In this document: positions 8,892 to 19,225 of the stretch, piece by piece
How positions within the stretch are numbered: the first letter of the stretch is position 1
How the letters are laid out: every line of letters starts with the position of its first letter
Assembly: GCF_902726655.1 (NCBI RefSeq)
Contig: NZ_CACVAN010000001.1
Location: 1,302,001-1,366,000 of the forward strand
DNA length: 64,000 bases
Reading direction: 5' to 3'
Origin: Virgibacillus ihumii
GTDB lineage: Bacteria > Bacillota > Bacilli > Bacillales > Amphibacillaceae
Program-made: the position numbers and the translations under genes
Notes under the pieces: generated by a model
The model's database searches: none
What the model was told of the DNA's origin: nothing
What the model saw: only the letters and a program-made list of their open reading frames with translations

Positions 8892-9959
8892 TTAATTAGC
8901 CTTTTTAATGCTATCCAACGTGCTTTTATCCGTGGATTTAGCAAGCTTGACAATTAATTCCTTGGCCGCCTGATAATCATCCACGTGAATCATTGATGCG
9001 GCAGTGTGAATGTATCTGGAACAAATTCCAACCACTGCGGATGGAACCCCGTCATTAGAAAGATGAACACGTCCGGCATCTGTACCACCCTGCGATATAA
9101 AGTACTGATATGGAATGTCATTGGATTCAGCTGTATCCAGAATAAAGTCCCTCATTCCATGATGTGTAATCATCGAACGATCAAAAATTCGAAGCAATGC
9201 TCCCTTGCCAAGCTGACCAAATTCACTTTCATCACCGGACATATCATTGGCAGGAGAAGCATCAAGCGCATAAAAAATATCCGGCTTGATCATATTGGCG
9301 GCAACCTGAGCGCCGCGCAAGCCCACTTCCTCTTGTACCGTTGCACCTGAATATAACTCGTTTGAAAGTGTTTCACCTTTTAATTCTTTCAGTAATTCAA
9401 TGGATAATCCGCAGCCATAACGATTATCCCAGGCTTTTGCAAGAATCTTTTTATCATTTGCCATCGGTGTAAATGGACAAATCGGCAAAATAGCCTGGCC
9501 CGGTTTTACACCAATTCGTTCAGCATCCTCCTGGTCATCGGCACCAATATCAATCAGCATATTGCTTAATTCCATTGGTTTCTTGCGCTGTTCCGGTGTA
9601 AGATTATGTGGCGGGATCGATCCAATCACACCGGTAATTGGCCCGTTATCCGTCATAACCTGTACCCGCTGCGCAAGCAATACCTGGCTCCACCATCCAC
9701 CAAGAGTCTGAAAACGAAGCATCCCATTTTTGGTGATTTTCGTTACCATTAACCCAACTTCATCCATATGGCCGGCAACCATTACACGCGGACCTTCCCC
9801 TTTTCTGACACCGAACACACCGCCAAGATTGTCCTGAATCAATTCATCTGAATATTTTTCAAGTTCATGTTTCATAAACCGACGAACCGGTTGCTCATTT
9901 CCCGGTGCCCCCTGCAGTTCGGTAAGCGTTCTGAACATGTCCATTGTTTCCTGCTTCAT
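8892..9959 (-). CDS. ytoP: M42 family metallo-aminopeptidase YtoP
   Basis: Cytoplasmic, dinuclear-metal aminopeptidase of family M42 (glutamyl aminopeptidase/DHS type) that trims peptides. The 355-aa protein shows the family metal-binding and catalytic landmarks: VAGHMDEVG (first metal His/Asp region, about residues 62-70), AWDNRYGCG (bridging Asp, near 180), VQEEVGLRG (catalytic Glu-Glu, near 212) and [16 protein letters not shown] 7 nt upstream selects the ATG at 9959; the frame is open for 16 more codons upstream but that extension has no ribosome site. Length equals B. subtilis YtoP. A paralogue sits at 61132-62190. Confidence 0.92.
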   Translation of the reverse strand: MKQETMDMFRTLTELQGAPGNEQPVRRFMKHELEKYSDELIQDNLGGVFGVRKGEGPRVMVAGHMDEVGLMVTKITKNGMLRFQTLGGWWSQVLLAQRVQVMTDNGPITGVIGSIPPHNLTPEQRKKPMELSNMLIDIGADDQEDAERIGVKPGQAILPICPFTPMANDKKILAKAWDNRYGCGLSIELLKELKGETLSNELYSGATVQEEVGLRGAQVAANMIKPDIFYALDASPANDMSGDESEFGQLGKGALLRIFDRSMITHHGMRDFILDTAESNDIPYQYFISQGGTDAGRVHLSNDGVPSAVVGICSRYIHTAASMIHVDDYQAAKELIVKLAKSTDKSTLDSIKKAN

Positions 9960-10129
9960 ATGTATACCCCCATTATTATGTAATATATTCAGTATAAACG
10001 AAAACACGTTAAGCTTTCCACCCTACAGACATACTGCCTAACAGTTTCTATTTTTATTAATTTAAGTTATACTAAGAATTGAATTGAACAACCTAAAATT
10101 GGAACAAATTTTGTATAGAGGTGAATGAG

Positions 10130-10444
10130 ATGAGTGTAAAAAAAGCAGTACTGGCAGCCGGTTTAGGCGTTGCAGTTGGCTATGTGGCAAAACAACAAAT
10201 TGACAATTACCAAAAAATCACCCCGGAAAAAGCATTAAAACAGGCAAAAGAGACATTTAAAAAACAAGGTCCGATCAGCGGTTCATGGATTTATATGAAA
10301 CCTGAGGAAGTGGAGCGAAACGGTTTGTTGTATAATGCTTATCGCGGTGGCGTAACCAGAAATATCGACGGGGAAAACAAGCAGTTTGAATTCTATGTGG
10401 ACGTTGAAACAGGTGCAGTCATCGGTTCTGTACAAACAGCATAA
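10130..10444 (+). CDS. PepSY-domain protein, YtzB-like
   Basis: The 104-aa product has a short hydrophobic N-terminal segment (AVLAAGLGVAVGYVA, about residues 6-20) that should serve as a membrane anchor or uncleaved signal, followed by a PepSY-like domain (ITPEKALKQAKETF to FYVDVETGAVIG). PepSY domains are found in protease regulators and small secreted proteins; no direct function is known here. GAGGTG at 10118-10123 selects the ATG at 10130, not the GTG at 10121, which lies inside the ribosome site. Gene order beside ytoP and ytnP resembles B. subtilis ytzB. Confidence 0.78.
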   Translation: MSVKKAVLAAGLGVAVGYVAKQQIDNYQKITPEKALKQAKETFKKQGPISGSWIYMKPEEVERNGLLYNAYRGGVTRNIDGENKQFEFYVDVETGAVIGSVQTA

Positions 10445-10537
10445 TAAATTCCTGAACAACCAAAAAAATTTAACTGGCGTGAGGTATTATTATTGCCTTA
10501 AGCTGTCCAGCCTCATTTGATAGGGTTTAGACTGTTA

Positions 10538-10577
10538 CGACCGCTTCATGTTCCCGCATGAGCGGTTTTTACTAATG
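10538..10577 (+). terminator. Terminator downstream of the PepSY gene
   Basis: ACCGCTTCATG, 5-nt loop, CATGAGCGGT with one bulged T, then TTTTTA. Lies about 95 nt after the stop codon. Confidence 0.75.
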
Positions 10578-10610
10578 CATGATTCTCCAGTCCGAACACA
10601 GAGATAATAT

Positions 10611-10646
10611 AACCCCCTTTGGTATCACAAAATCCAAAGGGGGTTA
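10611..10646 (-). terminator. Long GC-rich hairpin, likely ytnP terminator
   Basis: AACCCCCTTTGG, 11-nt loop, CCAAAGGGGGTT: a perfect 12-bp stem. On the minus strand it stands 76 nt after ytnP but lacks a strong U-tract; on the plus strand a T-run comes only after ten bases. Probably the 3' end structure of ytnP or of both converging transcripts. Confidence 0.6.
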
Positions 10647-10721
10647 AACGTTAACATTTTTTCTGATAGTGCAGCCTTATTTAATCAATTCTGCAACTGG
10701 ATTAAATTTATTCAATTGACT

Positions 10722-11576
10722 TTACTTATATTCATACCGTTCTCTATCCACCTGATCAATCCGCTTGCCTTCCGCGTCAAATTTGACCGCACGAAGATAG
10801 GCGTCATGATAAAATGTATACCATGCCTGCTTGGAGTAGCCAAAATCCATCCATTTCTCTTTCTGATGAACGGAAGTAACAGGATAATCGTCATAGGCAA
10901 GTGCCCACAGCTTATTTTGATGTGCATGGGTCGGCATAATGTCAGCCATATGGATAAAGGTTTCATCCCCATCTTCAAATACCAGTATCGAATGGCCGTC
11001 ACTGTGTCCGCCGGTATGAATCATTTTTAGCCCATCAGCAATCTGCTTTTCATTTTCGAACGGCTGCACCTGCTCCTGAATCGGTTTCCAATTCATTTCC
11101 CAGTATGTATTCGCAGACCGGATATTCGGGTTCCGCATTTCATCCCATTCAACCTGAGAGACGTGAATCACTGCGTTCTTAAAAAGAGACTCGTAACCAT
11201 CACCAACTGCTTTTGTAATACCACACGCATGGTCAAAATGAAGATGCGTCATGAGCATTGCATCAATGTCATTAACCGTCAGACCTACCTCAGCCAATGA
11301 TTGATTAAGTGAAGATTCTTCCAGCACCCCAAAATTCCGCAACTGTTTATCGGTAAGTTTATCATTACCCATACCAGAATCAATCAGGTAGTTCCGACCG
11401 TCCAGCTGAAGTAAAATCGGATCTGTCCGTAATTCAATCTGGTTTTTTTCATTGTACGGATATTTCCTGCTCCATAATGCCTTAGGAACAACACCAAACA
11501 TTGCGCCTCCATCAAGGAAGTTTACTCCCCCGTTCAGCCAAGTCAACTTTGCCCTGCCTACTTGCAGTGTCTCCAT
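10722..11576 (-). CDS. ytnP: Metallo-beta-lactamase fold lactonase YtnP
   Basis: Quorum-quenching lactonase type of the metallo-beta-lactamase superfamily; B. subtilis YtnP was reported to degrade Streptomyces/N-acyl lactone signals. The 284-aa protein has the zinc motif [10 protein letters not shown] (about residues 111-120), a downstream [10 protein letters not shown] (near 190-200) and a third metal ligand region [11 protein letters not shown]. No signal peptide is seen, so it is probably cytoplasmic. GGAGG is 8-9 nt before the ATG. It follows trmB by 68 nt on the same strand. Confidence 0.9.
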   Translation of the reverse strand: METLQVGRAKLTWLNGGVNFLDGGAMFGVVPKALWSRKYPYNEKNQIELRTDPILLQLDGRNYLIDSGMGNDKLTDKQLRNFGVLEESSLNQSLAEVGLTVNDIDAMLMTHLHFDHACGITKAVGDGYESLFKNAVIHVSQVEWDEMRNPNIRSANTYWEMNWKPIQEQVQPFENEKQIADGLKMIHTGGHSDGHSILVFEDGDETFIHMADIMPTHAHQNKLWALAYDDYPVTSVHQKEKWMDFGYSKQAWYTFYHDAYLRAVKFDAEGKRIDQVDRERYEYK

Positions 11577-11644
11577 TGTTTCATCCTCCTTTGCCTATAC
11601 TGTCAGTTTAGCGAAAGAGGGAATGCCATGTAAACAAACATGCA

Positions 11645-12280
11645 TCAGAATTCAGATCGGCATCGATAGATCACCTGTCCCTTAGCAGAAAATTTCTCCT
11701 CGTATTCGGTCATGACATTGCCGGGATCATCAATCGCATGCAAATCCAGGTTCACTTCCTTCAAAGTCATACCAAATTCGGAAAAACTGACAAGCGAGTA
11801 TTCAAACAGACCTCTGTTGTCGGTTTTGAAAATAAGTTCTCCGTTTTTCTGAAGAATATCCCGATACTTTTCCAAAAAGGTGTGAAAAGTCAAACGCCTT
11901 TTTTTATGGCGATTTTTCGGCCACGGATCGGAAAAATTCAGATAAATTTGGGAGATTTCATCCATTGCAAAGATATTTTTCAAATCTTCTGCATCTTTAT
12001 TAATTAACAAAATATTATCATAATCTGTTTCCATTATTTTTTGTGCAGCAGTTACGATAACACTTTTGGCCAGCTCAACTCCAATAAAATTCACGTCCGG
12101 ATATTTTTCAGCCATCCCAGCAATAAACTGTCCCTTCCCAGTCCCTATTTCAACATAAATTGGGTTGGAATTTCCAAATACTTCTGACCATGAACCTTTA
12201 TTTAATTGTGGATCAGCAATAATAAAATGTTCATTTTCTTTTAAAAAATCGTCTGCCCATGGTTTATTTCGCTGTCGCAT
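11645..12280 (-). CDS. trmB: tRNA (guanine-N7)-methyltransferase TrmB
   Basis: Makes m7G46 in the variable loop of tRNA using SAM. The 211-aa protein has the SAM-binding motif VEIGTGKGQF (about residues 43-52), the NFSDPWPKNRHKKRR signature (near 113-127) and the C-terminal TEYEEKF motif (191-197), diagnostic for TrmB. AAGGTG precedes the ATG by about 8 nt. It is transcribed on the minus strand with ytnP downstream; ytzH and ytmP lie upstream in the arrangement known from B. subtilis, but here ytzH is on the opposite strand. Confidence 0.96.
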   Translation of the reverse strand: MRQRNKPWADDFLKENEHFIIADPQLNKGSWSEVFGNSNPIYVEIGTGKGQFIAGMAEKYPDVNFIGVELAKSVIVTAAQKIMETDYDNILLINKDAEDLKNIFAMDEISQIYLNFSDPWPKNRHKKRRLTFHTFLEKYRDILQKNGELIFKTDNRGLFEYSLVSFSEFGMTLKEVNLDLHAIDDPGNVMTEYEEKFSAKGQVIYRCRSEF

Positions 12281-12496
12281 CTAGCAGCACCTTCTTTCGA
12301 TGTATAGTGAAATTTCAATCGGTGGGCACATCCCCATGGTTGTTAATGGAATAAATCATGCATTTGCACCCCACTTTTTCACTTCATCCACTCATGCATT
12401 GCTTAAAGCAGAATTTACTTTCGATTAACCGGTGTTGAAAATCAATAGCATATTAATAGCAATAATGGTTAACACTACCATTTGAGGTGATTTGAA

Positions 12497-12784
12497 GTGA
12501 CATTAACCCTAAATAATCAGTTAAAGCTTTTACAGGATATATTAAGTGAACAGAATGAAGATTGCTGTGGTGAGATTTCCGAATATCAGCAAATTAAGCG
12601 CCTTGTTCAAGCAATGATGGCGAACGGATCCATTTCTGATGAGGAGCTGCTGCAACTGCTTCCGGAAATCTACAATTATGGGCGGCAGGGGGAAATTGCA
12701 CATAATGATGCAGAACATATTACCGCAAACAAAGAAAAAATTGAAACTTGGGTTAGCGCTATTCAGCAAATCAATCTCGAATAG
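12497..12784 (+). CDS. ytzH: YtzH-like protein
   Basis: Small 95-aa cytoplasmic protein of the YtzH family, function unknown, predicted mostly alpha-helical and acidic. It uses a GTG start: GAGGTGAT at 12484-12491 is well placed and no ATG is near. The sequence MTLTLNNQLKLLQDILSEQ, a CCGE segment and NGSISDEELLQLLPEIY match what I know of the family. The 3' end overlaps the convergent ytmP by 14 bp. Neighbouring trmB and ytmP conserve the B. subtilis cluster. Confidence 0.78.
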   Translation: MTLTLNNQLKLLQDILSEQNEDCCGEISEYQQIKRLVQAMMANGSISDEELLQLLPEIYNYGRQGEIAHNDAEHITANKEKIETWVSAIQQINLE

Positions 12785-13586
12785 TCATGCTCGTTTCTCG
12801 GTTCAACTCCCGTAAGTCTTCCAATCTGCGCCGCGCCTTATCCGTTTCATCACGCTGCAGATGCCAATTTAAAAAATAAAGAGAATCCAACAAAAGATAC
12901 CAATACATTCTTTTCAGCAACAACTGGTCACTTGTCACACCATATTCCCGCAGCCAGTTGTCCCAATCTTCGGGAGGTATATACCATTTTAAAATAATCC
13001 CGATATCCATTGCTGGATCAGCGATCATGGCATTCTCCCAATCAATCAGATAAAGTTGTCCTTCCTTTGTTAATAAAAGATTATTATGATTCAAATCACA
13101 ATGACAGACAACTTGTTTCTGTTCATGCGTAACCGGGAGCAGGTGCTCCAAATTGTCTATGGCTTCGGAAACCTCCGGATAATTGCCGGTTACCCCGATA
13201 TATTTAAGTTGCTTCTTAACGTCCTGAAAACGCTCTTCCGGCGTTACCGGCTTTCGTCCCATTCGCATCAGCATATGCAGTAATTCGGATGAGTTATGGA
13301 TTTTTTTCAGTATGGCAGCAACACGATTATGCTGCATTTCCAACGGCATTAATTCCCTGCCCTCAAGCCATTCCTGCGCAGTTATAACGTCCCCGTTTTC
13401 CAGCCGCTTGGTCCAGACCAGTTTAGGAACGATGCCTTCCGCTGAAAGAACAGCCAAAAAAGGCGAAGAATTCCGTTTCAAAAACAGGCGTTCTTTATTA
13501 TTCTCGGCAATAAAAGCTTCCCCTGTCAGCCCGCCAGCTTTCTCAATATCCCATTCTTTACCGAGCACTTCTTTTAACCAATTCAC
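12771..13586 (-). CDS. ytmP: Aminoglycoside-phosphotransferase-fold protein YtmP
   Basis: Protein-kinase-like phosphotransferase of the APH/choline kinase fold, substrate unknown. The 271-aa protein carries the catalytic loop HCDLNHNNLL (about residues 163-172) and the metal-binding LIDWENA (about 182-188), so it is probably active. Starts with GTG, GAGGT 6 nt upstream. Convergent with ytzH, the two stop codons overlapping by 14 bp. In B. subtilis ytmP lies in the same cluster with ytzH and trmB. A sugar or small-amine kinase role is possible but not shown. Confidence 0.85.
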   Translation of the reverse strand: MNWLKEVLGKEWDIEKAGGLTGEAFIAENNKERLFLKRNSSPFLAVLSAEGIVPKLVWTKRLENGDVITAQEWLEGRELMPLEMQHNRVAAILKKIHNSSELLHMLMRMGRKPVTPEERFQDVKKQLKYIGVTGNYPEVSEAIDNLEHLLPVTHEQKQVVCHCDLNHNNLLLTKEGQLYLIDWENAMIADPAMDIGIILKWYIPPEDWDNWLREYGVTSDQLLLKRMYWYLLLDSLYFLNWHLQRDETDKARRRLEDLRELNRETSMTIRD

Positions 13587-13645
13587 ACCAATACCTCAAT
13601 TCTGCACATTTTGACCTTCCAATAATCCTTAAACGCTTTTACATT

Positions 13646-13676
13646 CCGATAATAAGACCATAGATTAGATTATCGG
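13646..13676. other. Two inverted repeats between ytmP and thpR
   Basis: CCGATAAT ... ATTATCGG forms an 8-bp stem at 13646-13676, and a second palindrome AGCTTTTTT ... AAAAAAGCT lies at 13710-13743. The second could terminate thpR transcripts on the minus strand. No gene is seen in this 220-bp gap. Confidence 0.45.
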
Positions 13677-13806
13677 ATTTTCATTCCTATTTCAAGAACA
13701 AACTTTGGATTCAGCTTTTTTTCTTCCTAAAAACACAAAAAAGCTGTCTTTACTGATAATTATGCCCTGCGCACTTTTTCATCGTATAGGAATTAAAAGA
13801 AACAAT

Positions 13807-14373
13807 TTAACTGCCACCTGCACCTTTCAGCTGATATACTGCAATCTGGTTGTATTTAGGTATTGATTGGGGAAATATCCGGTAAATTACAACCTGATGA
13901 ACGGTGAGCTGATACGTATCAACATAGGTATCCTCCAGCTCAGGAAATTTTTCAGTCGGATCATTCCACTTTTTGGCAAGGGTAATATGCGGTGAATAGG
14001 TTCGCTTCTCCTGTTCAAATCCAGCTTCATTGACAAGCCCTTCAACCAGCTGCTGCAACTTTAATAACGCTGCTGTTTTTTCTACACCGGCCCATAAAAC
14101 CCTTGGCTGAATCGATTTACCGAACGTTCCAAGTGACCCTGTCCTGACACGAAATGAATATAAATCCGTTACCTTTTCCAGTTTCTCTTTAAGCTGGTTC
14201 AATTGAGCGGGTGAAACCGGACCAAGAAATTTCAGTGTAATATGTAAATCTTCCGGGTGTGGCCATTGTTTGTACGGTACTAATTGCTTTAATTGCTGTT
14301 GTTGTTCGTACAAATACTGTTTCAATTCCATCGGTAATGGAACCGCTATAAAATAGTGGGGCAATCCGGCCAT
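13807..14373 (-). CDS. thpR: RNA 2',3'-cyclic phosphodiesterase ThpR (LigT family)
   Basis: 2H phosphoesterase acting on RNA 2',3'-cyclic phosphates, historically called 2'-5' RNA ligase. The 188-aa protein has the two required HxTx motifs: DLHITLKFLG (about residues 44-53) and SPHITLAKKW (near 128-137), in the expected spacing. AGAGGG lies 6-7 nt before the ATG. It is the last gene of the ytgP-rsuA-thpR operon, 17 nt after rsuA. Corresponds to B. subtilis YtlP. Confidence 0.92.
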   Translation of the reverse strand: MAGLPHYFIAVPLPMELKQYLYEQQQQLKQLVPYKQWPHPEDLHITLKFLGPVSPAQLNQLKEKLEKVTDLYSFRVRTGSLGTFGKSIQPRVLWAGVEKTAALLKLQQLVEGLVNEAGFEQEKRTYSPHITLAKKWNDPTEKFPELEDTYVDTYQLTVHQVVIYRIFPQSIPKYNQIAVYQLKGAGGS

Positions 14374-14390
14374 GAAATCCCTCTTTTCAT

Positions 14391-15107
14391 TTAACTTTGT
14401 TGGACATCCAGTAAAGCCAGCTCTTCCTTTGTCAATTCACGAAAATGGCCCACATCCAGGTCAGGGTCCAACTTAAGTTTCCCCATTTTAATCCGCTTTA
14501 AATAAACTACCTTTTTTCCAACCGCTTCAAACATCCGCTTCACCTGATGAAATTTTCCTTCTGTTATGGTGATGTTTATTTCAGAAACAGTATCAGCATG
14601 TAGAATTTCCAGCGCTGCAGGTTTCGCGTGATAACCATCAGCAAGTGTTAGACCGTTTCTAAAAGCTTGAATGTCAGCATCCGTTACGGTACCATTAATT
14701 TTTGCGTAATATGTTTTATCAACATCCTTTTTCGGGGAAACCAGCTGATGTGCAAGTTCCCCGTCATTTGTAATCAAAAGCAGCCCTTCTGTATCTTTAT
14801 CCAGGCGGCCGACCGGAAATGGCTTGAATTTTTGGTATGCTTTCGGCAATAAATCAATTACGGTTCGTTCACGATTATCAGTGGTAGCTGAAATATAACC
14901 AGGCGGCTTGTTCATCATCAGGTATATATATTGTTGAAAATTTATCGTTTGATTATTCACTTTGACGACATCACACTCTGTATCAACATGCAAACCACTG
15001 TCTTTAACAACCGCATCATTTACTGTTACATTCTTTTTCTTGATCAGTGCCTTCACATCTTTTCTGCTGCCAACACCCATGTTTGCCAGCAATTTATCGA
15101 GACGCAT
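14391..15107 (-). CDS. RsuA-family rRNA pseudouridine synthase
   Basis: Predicted to isomerise a uridine of ribosomal RNA (small-subunit U516 type). The 238-aa protein has an N-terminal S4 RNA-binding domain (MRLDKLLANMGVGSRKDV, residues 1-60) and the RsuA/RluB catalytic motif GRLDKDTEGLLLITNDGEL (about 100-118) with the catalytic Asp in RLDKDT. A KFHQVKRMF segment near 185 is also typical. GGAGG stands 8 nt before the ATG. Middle gene of an operon: 13 nt after ytgP, 17 nt before thpR. Corresponds to B. subtilis YtzG. Confidence 0.92.
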   Translation of the reverse strand: MRLDKLLANMGVGSRKDVKALIKKKNVTVNDAVVKDSGLHVDTECDVVKVNNQTINFQQYIYLMMNKPPGYISATTDNRERTVIDLLPKAYQKFKPFPVGRLDKDTEGLLLITNDGELAHQLVSPKKDVDKTYYAKINGTVTDADIQAFRNGLTLADGYHAKPAALEILHADTVSEINITITEGKFHQVKRMFEAVGKKVVYLKRIKMGKLKLDPDLDVGHFRELTKEELALLDVQQS

Positions 15108-15120
15108 GAATCAATCCTCC

Positions 15121-16740
15121 TTACCTGCGAAAAATCTTATCCAATACACGAACCTTACTTCCCAGAACCCGGTCAAGCAAGGTGGATTCGTACGCAAACC
15201 ACAGATATACACCAGCACCTGCACCAACGCCTGCAATCAGCATAATGATAGCAGACAGCCTGCTTCCCTCAACTTCCAAGAAAGTGCCAAAAATTGCTTT
15301 TGTAATCCAAATGGTGATACACATAATAATTGAAAAAATACAGACCAACAAAAACCGCTTTAATGTCTGTTTAAATGGAAAACGGATAGATACGCCGATT
15401 CGCCATAAATTAAGTGCTACCGCTGTACCGACCGCAAGTGCAGTACCAAAAATAGCACCCTTTGCACCAAACATATGAATCAGCTGGATATTAAACAGTA
15501 TTTTCATCAATAAGCCACCAGTTAAACTAATGACAGCAAAGCGCTGCTGATTGATCCCCTGCAAAATGGAAGACGTCACCGTAAACAGGGCAAACAGTAG
15601 CGCAACCGGCGCATACCAGCCAAGCAGAGAACCGGTGATATCAAGCCGATGAGTACCATAAAGTGCACCATATGCCGAATCAGACAGCATCGTCAATCCA
15701 ACTGCCGCCGGTACAACCAAAACAAGGACTATCTGCAGTGCCTGATTAATTTGCTGGTTCATAACCTTCCTGTTGTTATTTGTAAACGATTTGGTCAAAG
15801 CCGGTAAAATAGCCAAAGATAGCCCTGTAGCAATTGTCACCGGAATAATCACTAATTTATGTCCGTATACATTAATTGCGCCTAATGCTGTATCATAATT
15901 ATCTCCTTGTCCGATATCAATCATGGCCCGCTGAAATGTGAGCGTATCAACCAATTGATAAAGTGGCGTTGCGATTCCAACGATTACAAATGGACCCGCA
16001 TACCGGAATAACTCTGTGATTAAATCTTTCGTGGGTATAGCATGTGAAAATTTTTGCTGACTCAGCCGTTTTTGGATATGCGGTTTCCGCTTTCGCCAGT
16101 AATACCATAAAACAACACAGGAGCCGAGTGCACCGACAAATGCTGCAAAGGCAGAAAAACCAACCGCTGTTGCAACATTTCCGTCAATTATTTTCATAAT
16201 AATAAATGTAGCTGCCAAAATAAACACAATCCGGATTATTTGTTCGACAACCTGCGAAACTGCAGTAGGTCCCATCGATTCATATCCCTGGAAAAATCCG
16301 CGCGTGATACTCATTGCCGGGATTATTAATAACGCAAAGCTGACCATCCGAATAACCATTGCCCCTTCTTCGCGGGAAATCGCACCCACATTTTCATTGG
16401 CAATAATGAATTTAGCCAGAGGTTCTGCACCGAAGTATAACCCTAAAAATGCAATGAACCCGGTAACCATCATTAACGATATTCCCGCTTTATATATTCG
16501 CATACCGGTTTCATAATCACCCAATGCATTATATTTCGAAACGAATTTGGAAACGGCTAATGGGACACCGATTGTTGAAATACTGATTAAAATATTGTAT
16601 GGGATATAGGCAAACGAGTACAATGCTCCACCTGTCTCCCCAACAAGCGTATTAAACGGTATGAGATAAATCATTCCCAGAAATTTTGATAAAAAAGTGG
16701 CACCAGTAAGGAGCATGGTACCTCTGACAATATTCGACAT
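15121..16740 (-). CDS. ytgP: YtgP, MOP-superfamily flippase (MurJ-like)
   Basis: Polytopic membrane protein of 539 aa with about 14 predicted hydrophobic segments, of the polysaccharide transporter/MVF branch. B. subtilis YtgP (MurJ) complements E. coli MurJ and is considered a lipid II flippase redundant with Amj. Visible landmarks are the N-terminal GATFLSKFLGMIYLIPF and the SITRGFFQGYESMGPTAVSQ loop (near 144-163) typical of the family. CAGGTGA precedes the ATG. First gene of the operon with rsuA and thpR; divergent from ytfP across 125 bp. Confidence 0.9.
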   Translation of the reverse strand: MSNIVRGTMLLTGATFLSKFLGMIYLIPFNTLVGETGGALYSFAYIPYNILISISTIGVPLAVSKFVSKYNALGDYETGMRIYKAGISLMMVTGFIAFLGLYFGAEPLAKFIIANENVGAISREEGAMVIRMVSFALLIIPAMSITRGFFQGYESMGPTAVSQVVEQIIRIVFILAATFIIMKIIDGNVATAVGFSAFAAFVGALGSCVVLWYYWRKRKPHIQKRLSQQKFSHAIPTKDLITELFRYAGPFVIVGIATPLYQLVDTLTFQRAMIDIGQGDNYDTALGAINVYGHKLVIIPVTIATGLSLAILPALTKSFTNNNRKVMNQQINQALQIVLVLVVPAAVGLTMLSDSAYGALYGTHRLDITGSLLGWYAPVALLFALFTVTSSILQGINQQRFAVISLTGGLLMKILFNIQLIHMFGAKGAIFGTALAVGTAVALNLWRIGVSIRFPFKQTLKRFLLVCIFSIIMCITIWITKAIFGTFLEVEGSRLSAIIMLIAGVGAGAGVYLWFAYESTLLDRVLGSKVRVLDKIFRR

Positions 16741-16865
16741 TATTTCACCTGCAATTTGTTCATACTTTAATTGTCATTTTATCATACATAGCAGTCATTC
16801 ACGCTATATTTTAATTTTTTTCTTATCTTGAAAACATGATATTATGTATACGAAGGGAATGAAGA

Positions 16866-18143
16866 ATGGTGACATATGATGTAATTGTAATTGGCGGCGG
16901 CCCGTCCGGATTGATGGCTGCCATAGCAGCTGCTGAGCAAGGCGCAAATACGATTTTGATCGAAAAAGGGCGAAAACTGGGGAAAAAGCTTGCAATTTCC
17001 GGTGGCGGCCGCTGTAACGTAACAAACAGGCTTCCCCAGGAGGAAGTAATCAGACATATACCAGGGAACGGGAAATTTCTCTACAGTCCATTTTCTATTT
17101 TCAATAATTATGACATTATCGACTTTTTTGAAGGAATGGGAGTGGGATTAAAAGAGGAAGATCATGGCCGCATGTTCCCTGTTTCCAATTCAGCTAAAAC
17201 AGTTGTTAATGCATTAATCAATAAACTCGATGAACTGCATGTGGAAGTTCGCATGAACACGCCGGTAGAAGCAGTACATTATGATAAGTCAGGGCATAGT
17301 GTCATTCTAACGGATGGCGCAAAATTACATACAACATCCATTGTAATCGCTGTTGGCGGTAAAGCAGTACCACATACAGGTTCAACCGGTGATGGCTATG
17401 CATGGGCAAAAAAGGCAGGCCACACGGTTACAGAGCTCTATCCAACCGAAGTTGCTCTGACATCAAATGAAGCCTTCATCAAAAATAAACAACTGCAAGG
17501 ATTATCATTAAGGGACGTGGCATTGACTGTTTTGAATAAGAAAAACAAGCCAGCGGTCACCCACCGGATGGATATGATTTTCACCCACTTTGGAATCTCC
17601 GGTCCAGCCGTACTGCGCTGTTCACAATTCGTTGTAAAACAATTAATGAAGGGGCAACAGGAAGTTTCCATGGTACTTGATACCCTGCCAGACAAACAGG
17701 AAGAAAAATTGATACAGGACCTATTCAAGTTAATGAAAGAAAATCCTAAAAAATCAATACGAAATATCTTAAAAGGAATTGTACCGGAGCGACTGCTGGA
17801 ATTTATTTTACAGGAAAATAAGATTGATGCAGACCAAAAAGCAGCAAACCTGTCAGGCGAATCTCTTCGTTCGATCATTTATCATTTGAAGCATTTTTCC
17901 ATTAAAGTCAACGGATCATTACCACTGGACAAAGCATTCGTCACCGGGGGCGGCGTTTCCATCAAGGAAATCATGCCAAAGACAATGCAATCGAAAAAAA
18001 TGCACGGTCTTTATTTCTGTGGGGAAATCTTGGATATCCATGGTTATACAGGCGGATACAACATCACCTCCGCACTTGTCACCGGACGGCTGGCTGGAAT
18101 GAATGCAGCTTTTGAGGCAAGCGAATTGGCATTTGATTCCTGA
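16866..18143 (+). CDS. ytfP: NAD(P)/FAD-dependent oxidoreductase YtfP
   Basis: Flavoprotein of the HI0933/YhiN family, substrate unknown. The 425-aa protein begins with the FAD-binding Rossmann motif [14 protein letters not shown] (residues 6-19) and has the family hallmark [11 protein letters not shown] (about 45-55), a second dinucleotide region [20 protein letters not shown] (about 160-179), and C-terminal [12 protein letters not shown] and [15 protein letters not shown] (near 388-402). The ATG at 16866 has AAGGGAATG upstream. Single gene, divergent from ytgP. Confidence 0.92.
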   Translation: MVTYDVIVIGGGPSGLMAAIAAAEQGANTILIEKGRKLGKKLAISGGGRCNVTNRLPQEEVIRHIPGNGKFLYSPFSIFNNYDIIDFFEGMGVGLKEEDHGRMFPVSNSAKTVVNALINKLDELHVEVRMNTPVEAVHYDKSGHSVILTDGAKLHTTSIVIAVGGKAVPHTGSTGDGYAWAKKAGHTVTELYPTEVALTSNEAFIKNKQLQGLSLRDVALTVLNKKNKPAVTHRMDMIFTHFGISGPAVLRCSQFVVKQLMKGQQEVSMVLDTLPDKQEEKLIQDLFKLMKENPKKSIRNILKGIVPERLLEFILQENKIDADQKAANLSGESLRSIIYHLKHFSIKVNGSLPLDKAFVTGGGVSIKEIMPKTMQSKKMHGLYFCGEILDIHGYTGGYNITSALVTGRLAGMNAAFEASELAFDS

Positions 18144-18209
18144 CATGTTTTTTTAACTTTAACCCCACCCTAATAATGTCCGGGAATACCAATGAAAGGG
18201 TTGAAAAAC

Positions 18210-18368
18210 ATGCAAAAAAATCAAATGTGGCTTCCATTAATCGCTTCTGTCGGCGTTGGAGCGGCGACTTACTACACGATGACCAAAAACAACCAGAATC
18301 TTGGACAAACCATGCAAAAAATGGTTCCTTTTGTTACGCAAATGAATAGCGGCGGAACCCGTCAATAA
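18210..18368 (+). CDS. Small 52-aa conserved-type protein
   Basis: Short gene with a start at ATG 18210 (an in-frame ATG at 18192 would add six residues but lacks a clear ribosome site; GGG at 18198-18200 serves the later start). The peptide has a hydrophobic or glycine/alanine helix WLPLIASVGVGAATYYTM followed by a polar methionine-rich tail. The pattern resembles short Bacillus proteins of the YrzQ/DUF3918 type, but I am not sure of the family. It ends just before a strong terminator, and the group II intron begins right behind that terminator. Confidence 0.6.
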   Translation: MQKNQMWLPLIASVGVGAATYYTMTKNNQNLGQTMQKMVPFVTQMNSGGTRQ

Positions 18369-18375
18369 AAAAATT

Positions 18376-18406
18376 AGCGTACCCTAATTTTAGGGTGCGC
18401 TTTTTT
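18376..18406 (+). terminator. Terminator of the 52-aa gene, intron insertion site
   Basis: AGCGTACCCT, 5-nt loop, AGGGTGCGCT and six T: strong intrinsic terminator. The group II intron starts two bases after the T-run, the known preference of class C introns. Confidence 0.9.
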
Positions 18407-19225
18407 GGTGTGCCTCACTGTTCCACACTCTAGGTGGTTCAAATCCACTCGATAACTTTATCCTTTCAAGTATCGTAGCCGAAGAAGAATCCTCGCTGAT
18501 GAGGCAGGATTGACAGGGTGTCCTCTGCGAAGGGGAATCCGAAAGGTCTGCAGGCAAAGTCCAGCCCGGAACATTGTGTGAACCAGAGGTGGCGGCGATG
18601 TTGGGTGACCCGCCCAAAAAACGGGGAAACCTGTGCAGTTGCGCACCTTGTAGGGAAACTAGAAAAGGGAAACGACCTATAGGGCACATCGACGTGATTA
18701 GGGTCAGGATGGATGGAACAGAGTGTGTGATTACTGGGGGAAGCACTGTAGACTCCTATCGGTAAACACCGGTAGGTAGGGGAGGTATAACCCTAAATGG
18801 GGAAAGCCAAACCGAGGGTACTGCAGGTGGCGGATGGCTCCGTAGTAGCGATGAAATTCGAGCCGATGAAGGCTGGCGACAGTCTGGAGGGGAAAAGTCG
18901 GATGAGTAGATGCATGATGTCATCTAACCTGTGTCACGACCAAAAGTTGTGATATGGCGGTGAAGGGACCTGCTTCGTCAACATTGTGAATGGAAGTGAG
19001 TGGGAGACGTAACGCATTAAATGAAAAGGTTCACCAAGGGGTACGTCCTGCCGAACATGAAAAGCCATGTAAGGATACAGGTGGACTTGCGACCTGAGTA
19101 CATGATGATTGGATAGGAGCGATTGGCTTTTGCCTAAACACGTAATCCAACATGGTGGAACAAGCGAGGAATCGCCTCTTGTAGTGACCATAAGACCAAT
19201 GTGGTGAGTAAGCGCGAAGGTGGTG

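Noticed and set aside
8666..8899. 77-codon plus-strand frame with LSKM repeats
   Set aside because: It is the translation of the 21-bp tandem array; no ribosome site or promoter, and it runs into the ytoP terminator.
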